Shown here piece after piece: positions 60,859 through 64,000 of a DNA stretch of 64,000 bases. The notes beneath the pieces were generated by a model that was not told the DNA's origin, made no database searches, and saw only the letters and a list, made by a program, of their open reading frames with translations. Within the stretch, counting starts at the first letter, position 1, and every line of letters begins with the position of its first letter. The stretch comes from Marinobacterium alkalitolerans (lineage in GTDB: Bacteria > Pseudomonadota > Gammaproteobacteria > Pseudomonadales > Balneatricaceae), in assembly GCF_017776525.1 (NCBI RefSeq), contig NZ_JACVEW010000015.1, positions 24,144 through 88,143 on the forward strand, given 5' to 3'. The translations under genes were made by a program, and so were the position numbers.

Positions 60859-61310
60859 AGGTTTCCGAGATGACCCCCGAACAGCTGGCCGTTGCTTCCA
60901 GCGCGGCCATGCATGAGAACGACCACGCCGCTCAGGCGCTGGATATCAGCATTGACGAAACCCGCCCGGGCTATGCCCGTTTGAGCATGAAGGTCCGCAA
61001 GGACATGCTCAATGGCCACAACATGTGCCATGGCGGCTTCATCTTTACCCTGTCTGACACGGCGTTTGCGCATGCGTGCAACAGCTACAACAAGGTGACT
61101 GTAGCCAGTGGCTGCAGCATCGAATACGTCGCGCCCGGCTTCCTGGGAGACACCCTCACAGCGGTGGCTCAGGAGCGTCAGCGCAAGGGCCGTACCGGTG
61201 TGTACGACATCACCGTTTACAATCAGAACAATGAAGAGCTGGCTTTCTTCCGTGGCAAGTCCTACCAGATCAAGGGGACACTGCTGCCTGAAGACGAACC
61301 GGCCGCCTGA
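60855..61310 (+). CDS. paaI: Hydroxyphenylacetyl-CoA thioesterase PaaI
   Basis: 151 residues, hot-dog fold. Active-site region GHNMCHGGFIFTLSDTAFAH, and SGCSIEYVAPGFLGDTL. PaaI hydrolyses stalled hydroxyphenylacetyl-CoA to rescue CoA. It overlaps paaH by four bases and precedes paaJ by 11. Confidence 0.93.
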   Translation: MKVSEMTPEQLAVASSAAMHENDHAAQALDISIDETRPGYARLSMKVRKDMLNGHNMCHGGFIFTLSDTAFAHACNSYNKVTVASGCSIEYVAPGFLGDTLTAVAQERQRKGRTGVYDITVYNQNNEELAFFRGKSYQIKGTLLPEDEPAA

Positions 61311-61321
61311 GGAGAAACCCA

Positions 61322-62530
61322 ATGAAAGACGCCTTTATCTGTGATGCCATCCGCACACCGATCGGCCGCTATGCAGGCACCCTGGCCAGCGTACGCGCTG
61401 ACGATCTGGGTGCGATCCCCATGAAAGCGCTGATGGAGCGCAACCCTGAAGTTGATTGGACTCAGGTCGACGACGTGATCTACGGCTGTGCCAACCAGGC
61501 CGGTGAAGATAACCGTAACGTCGCTCACATGTCCTCTCTGCTGGCGGGTTTGCCGGTAGAAGTGCCGGGTACCACCGTTAACCGCCTGTGTGGTTCCGGT
61601 ATGGATGCAGTGGGCCTGGCGGCACGCTCCATCAAGTCCGGTGATACGGAACTGATGATCGCGGGCGGCGTTGAATCCATGTCACGTGCCCCCTTCGTCA
61701 TGGGCAAGGCGGAATCCGCCTTCACCCGTAACCCGAACGGTCTGTACGACACCACCATCGGATGGCGTTTCATCAACCCGCTGATGAAGTCTCAGTACGG
61801 CGTTGATTCCATGCCGGAAACAGCTGAGAACGTGGCAGCTGATTTCAACATCAGCCGTGAAGATCAGGACGCTTTTGCGGTGCGCAGTCAGCAGCGTACA
61901 GCTGAAGCGCAGAGCAATGGCAAGTTGGCGGAAGAGATCATTCCGGTCACCATCCCGCAGCACAAGGCTGACCCGATCATCTTCGATACCGATGAGCACC
62001 CGCGTGCCAGCACCACGCTGGAAGGTCTGGCCAAGCTGAAAGCACCTTTCCGTGAAGGCGGGTCCGTCACGGCCGGCAACGCGTCCGGCGTCAACGATGG
62101 TGCATGTGCCCTGATTCTGGCCAGTGCTGAAGCGGCCAAGGCCAACGGCCTGGTACCCAAGGCGCGTATCGTGGCGATGGCAACTGCCGGCGTTGAGCCG
62201 CGCATCATGGGCTTCGGTCCGGCACCTGCTGCACGCAAGGTACTGGCAAAAGCCGGCCTGAGCATCGAAGATATGGATGTTATCGAGCTGAATGAAGCCT
62301 TTGCCGCTCAGGCACTGGCCGTGACACGTGACCTGGGTCTGCCCGATGATGCTGCACACGTTAACCCGAACGGCGGCGCGATTTCTCTGGGCCACCCGCT
62401 GGGCATGAGTGGTGCACGCCTGATCACCACCGCCATGTATGAGCTGCACCGTACCGGCGGCCGTTATGCACTGTGCATGATGTGTATCGGTGTCGGTCAG
62501 GGTATTGCAACCATTATTGAACGCGTCTGA
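61322..62530 (+). CDS. paaJ: 3-oxoadipyl-CoA / 3-oxo-5,6-dehydrosuberyl-CoA thiolase PaaJ
   Basis: 402 residues from ATG 61322, with GAGG upstream. Nucleophile Cys90 in [11 protein letters not shown], His in [16 protein letters not shown] and second Cys in MCIGVGQG. It does both thiolytic steps of phenylacetate breakdown, giving acetyl-CoA and succinyl-CoA. PcaF in the beta-ketoadipate pathway is very similar; the paa context decides. Confidence 0.93.
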   Translation: MKDAFICDAIRTPIGRYAGTLASVRADDLGAIPMKALMERNPEVDWTQVDDVIYGCANQAGEDNRNVAHMSSLLAGLPVEVPGTTVNRLCGSGMDAVGLAARSIKSGDTELMIAGGVESMSRAPFVMGKAESAFTRNPNGLYDTTIGWRFINPLMKSQYGVDSMPETAENVAADFNISREDQDAFAVRSQQRTAEAQSNGKLAEEIIPVTIPQHKADPIIFDTDEHPRASTTLEGLAKLKAPFREGGSVTAGNASGVNDGACALILASAEAAKANGLVPKARIVAMATAGVEPRIMGFGPAPAARKVLAKAGLSIEDMDVIELNEAFAAQALAVTRDLGLPDDAAHVNPNGGAISLGHPLGMSGARLITTAMYELHRTGGRYALCMMCIGVGQGIATIIERV

Positions 62531-62586
62531 TCCCCGATTCAGGTGCCAGAATTCCAACTATTACAAACAACGGGATAACAATAAGC

Positions 62587-63891
62587 ATGAAAGATCAACA
62601 GCCGATGATGCGTGGATCCCTCGAAGAAATTGAAACTGCCAGCATTGATGAACTGCGTTCATTGCAGCTGCGCCGTCTGCGTTGGAGCCTCGCGCATACG
62701 TATAACAACGTGCCTCATTTCAAGCGCAAGTGTGACGAGAAAGGTGTTCACCCGTTCGAGCTGAAGAGCCTCGAAGACCTGAAACACTTCCCGTTCACAA
62801 CCAAACAGGACCTGCGTGACAACTACCCGTACGGCATGTTTGCCGTGCCCATGGATGAAGTGGTGCGCATCCACGCTTCTTCCGGCACGACCGGCAAGCC
62901 GACCGTAGTGGGCTATTCCCAGAACGATATCGACACCTGGGCCAACGTAGTTGCACGCTCCATTCGTGCAGCCGGTGGTCATCGCGGTGACAAGGTACAC
63001 GTATCCTATGGTTACGGCCTGTTTACGGGCGGCCTGGGCGCCCACTATGGCGCTGAACGTCTGGGCTGCACCGTCATTCCGATGTCTGGCGGCCAGACCG
63101 AGAAGCAGGTACAGCTGATTCAGGACTTTGAACCTGACATCATCATGGTAACGCCCTCCTACTTCCTGAACATCCTCGATGAAATGGAACGTCAGGGTGT
63201 AGACCCGCGTGACCTGCCGCTGCGTACCGGTATCTTCGGTGCAGAGCCCTGGACTGACGAAATGCGCAAGAATATCGAGCAGCGTGCCGGTATCAGCGCC
63301 GTCGACATCTATGGTCTGTCCGAGGTCATGGGTCCGGGTGTTGCCATGGAGTGCATCGAAACCAAAGACGGCCCCACCATCTGGGAAGATCACTTCTACC
63401 CGGAAATCATCGACCCGAATACTGGCGAAGTGCTGCCGGACGGTGAATATGGTGAACTGGTCTTCACTTCACTGACCAAGGAAGCCATGCCGGTTGTGCG
63501 TTATCGCACCCGCGACCTGACCCGCCTGCTGCCGGGTACTGCGCGCCCGATGCGTCGCATCGACAAGATCACCGGTCGTTCCGATGACATGCTGATCATC
63601 CGTGGTGTAAACGTGTTCCCGACCCAGATCGAGGAGCAGATTCTCAAGGTTCCGGCCCTGGCACCGCACTACGAGATTATCATCACCAAGAACGGCAACC
63701 TGGACATGGTTGAGGTGAAAGTCGAGCTGGCTCCGGAAGCCACCGGCACTGATGAAGCGGCTGTGGTGAAGGAGCTGCAGCACCACATCAAGTCGTACAT
63801 CGGTATCAGCACCAAGATCAACATCGTGGATGCCGGCAGCATTCCGCGCTCTGAAGGCAAGGCCAAGCGCGTTTCAGATCTGCGCAAGTAA
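62587..63891 (+). CDS. paaK: Phenylacetate--CoA ligase
   Basis: 434 residues. P-loop SSGTTGKPTVVGYS near residue 99, adenylation core IYGLSEVMGPGVAME and YRTRDLTRLL, and hinge GRSDDMLIIRGVNVFPTQIE. It activates phenylacetate to phenylacetyl-CoA, the first committed step and the probable inducer. A 56-base gap follows paaJ. The epoxidase genes paaABCDE are not in this window and may lie just beyond its right edge. Confidence 0.95.
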   Translation: MKDQQPMMRGSLEEIETASIDELRSLQLRRLRWSLAHTYNNVPHFKRKCDEKGVHPFELKSLEDLKHFPFTTKQDLRDNYPYGMFAVPMDEVVRIHASSGTTGKPTVVGYSQNDIDTWANVVARSIRAAGGHRGDKVHVSYGYGLFTGGLGAHYGAERLGCTVIPMSGGQTEKQVQLIQDFEPDIIMVTPSYFLNILDEMERQGVDPRDLPLRTGIFGAEPWTDEMRKNIEQRAGISAVDIYGLSEVMGPGVAMECIETKDGPTIWEDHFYPEIIDPNTGEVLPDGEYGELVFTSLTKEAMPVVRYRTRDLTRLLPGTARPMRRIDKITGRSDDMLIIRGVNVFPTQIEEQILKVPALAPHYEIIITKNGNLDMVEVKVELAPEATGTDEAAVVKELQHHIKSYIGISTKINIVDAGSIPRSEGKAKRVSDLRK

Positions 63892-64000
63892 GCCTTTCTC
63901 GGGTATTAAAAAGCCGGCTTGATGCCACTGCTGTCCCATAAATGGCAGCAAATGAGAAAGCCTGAATCCAAGTGAGTAAAATGAGAGTGCGACCAAACAC
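63892..64000. other. Right-edge intergenic sequence
   Basis: 109 bases after paaK. GCTGTCCC-type and AAAAAGCCGGCTT segments (near 63909) form only a short hairpin. An ATG occurs at 63980 without an RBS and is cut by the window edge; I cannot support a gene. Confidence 0.4.

Overview
The window reads as a continuous chromosome segment of a marine-type gammaproteobacterium, most likely Oceanospirillales/Oceanospirillaceae-like (inference). Grounds: ftsK-lolA-rarA-crcB-serS and plsX-fabD-fabG-acpP-fabF-pabC-mltG-tmk-holB-pilZ-tatD gene orders, a monomeric NADP isocitrate dehydrogenase, tusDCB-tusE, luxS, paired phasins and a phenylacetate (paa) catabolic cluster. Nearly all genes are intact, and there is no prophage, insertion sequence, rRNA operon or CRISPR array.

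Layout. 1-5.5 kb: FtsK C-terminus, lolA, rarA, crcB, serS and a UbiF-like hydroxylase. 5.5-10.6 kb: two phasins divergent from a PreP-like M16 protease, then an EamA transporter. 10.6-22.6 kb: icd and metH (minus), prpE and a Cache-PAS-GGDEF diguanylate cyclase (plus), and two half-size YeeE/YedE sulfur transporters (minus). 22.6-26.5 kb: a lone tyrosine recombinase, about 350 bases of dense inverted repeats, a near-perfect dif site (24524-24551), and a three-gene operon (KfrA-like coiled-coil protein, unknown protein, response regulator) running towards dif. 26.6-32.4 kb: gap, tRNA-Leu, a tandem glycine riboswitch with its TRIC/UPF0126 gene, tRNA-Cys, tRNA-Gly, pgsA, uvrC and small unknowns. 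32.4-40.6 kb: a glyoxylate-linked reductase and aminotransferase with mtnN, luxS, truC, tRNA-Ser, a BI-1 family protein, tusDCB-tusE, hyi and cheW. 40.7-52 kb: the large minus-strand fatty-acid, thymidylate and DNA-polymerase accessory cluster, ending with rpmF and yceD, then maf (plus). 52-54.8 kb: sppA, an HAD phosphatase and an SDR. 54.9-63.9 kb: phenylacetate catabolism as two divergent units, an enoyl-CoA hydratase with paaN (minus) and paaF-G-H-I-J-K (plus), separated by a promoter bracketed by an inverted repeat.

The most interesting part is the replication terminus. The dif site matches the E. coli site at 25 of 28 bases and is identical over the last 24. All four KOPS-type octamers I found by eye (GGGNAGGG or its complement) lie to its right and point towards it, and most genes to its right are on the minus strand. 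So the window probably spans the point where the replichores meet, with the gene for the dif-directed translocase FtsK only about 24 kb away. The recombinase and the structured, non-coding stretch immediately beside dif have no explanation from neighbouring genes and are the best candidates for an undescribed system, possibly a minimal dif-associated element or a terminus-linked RNA.
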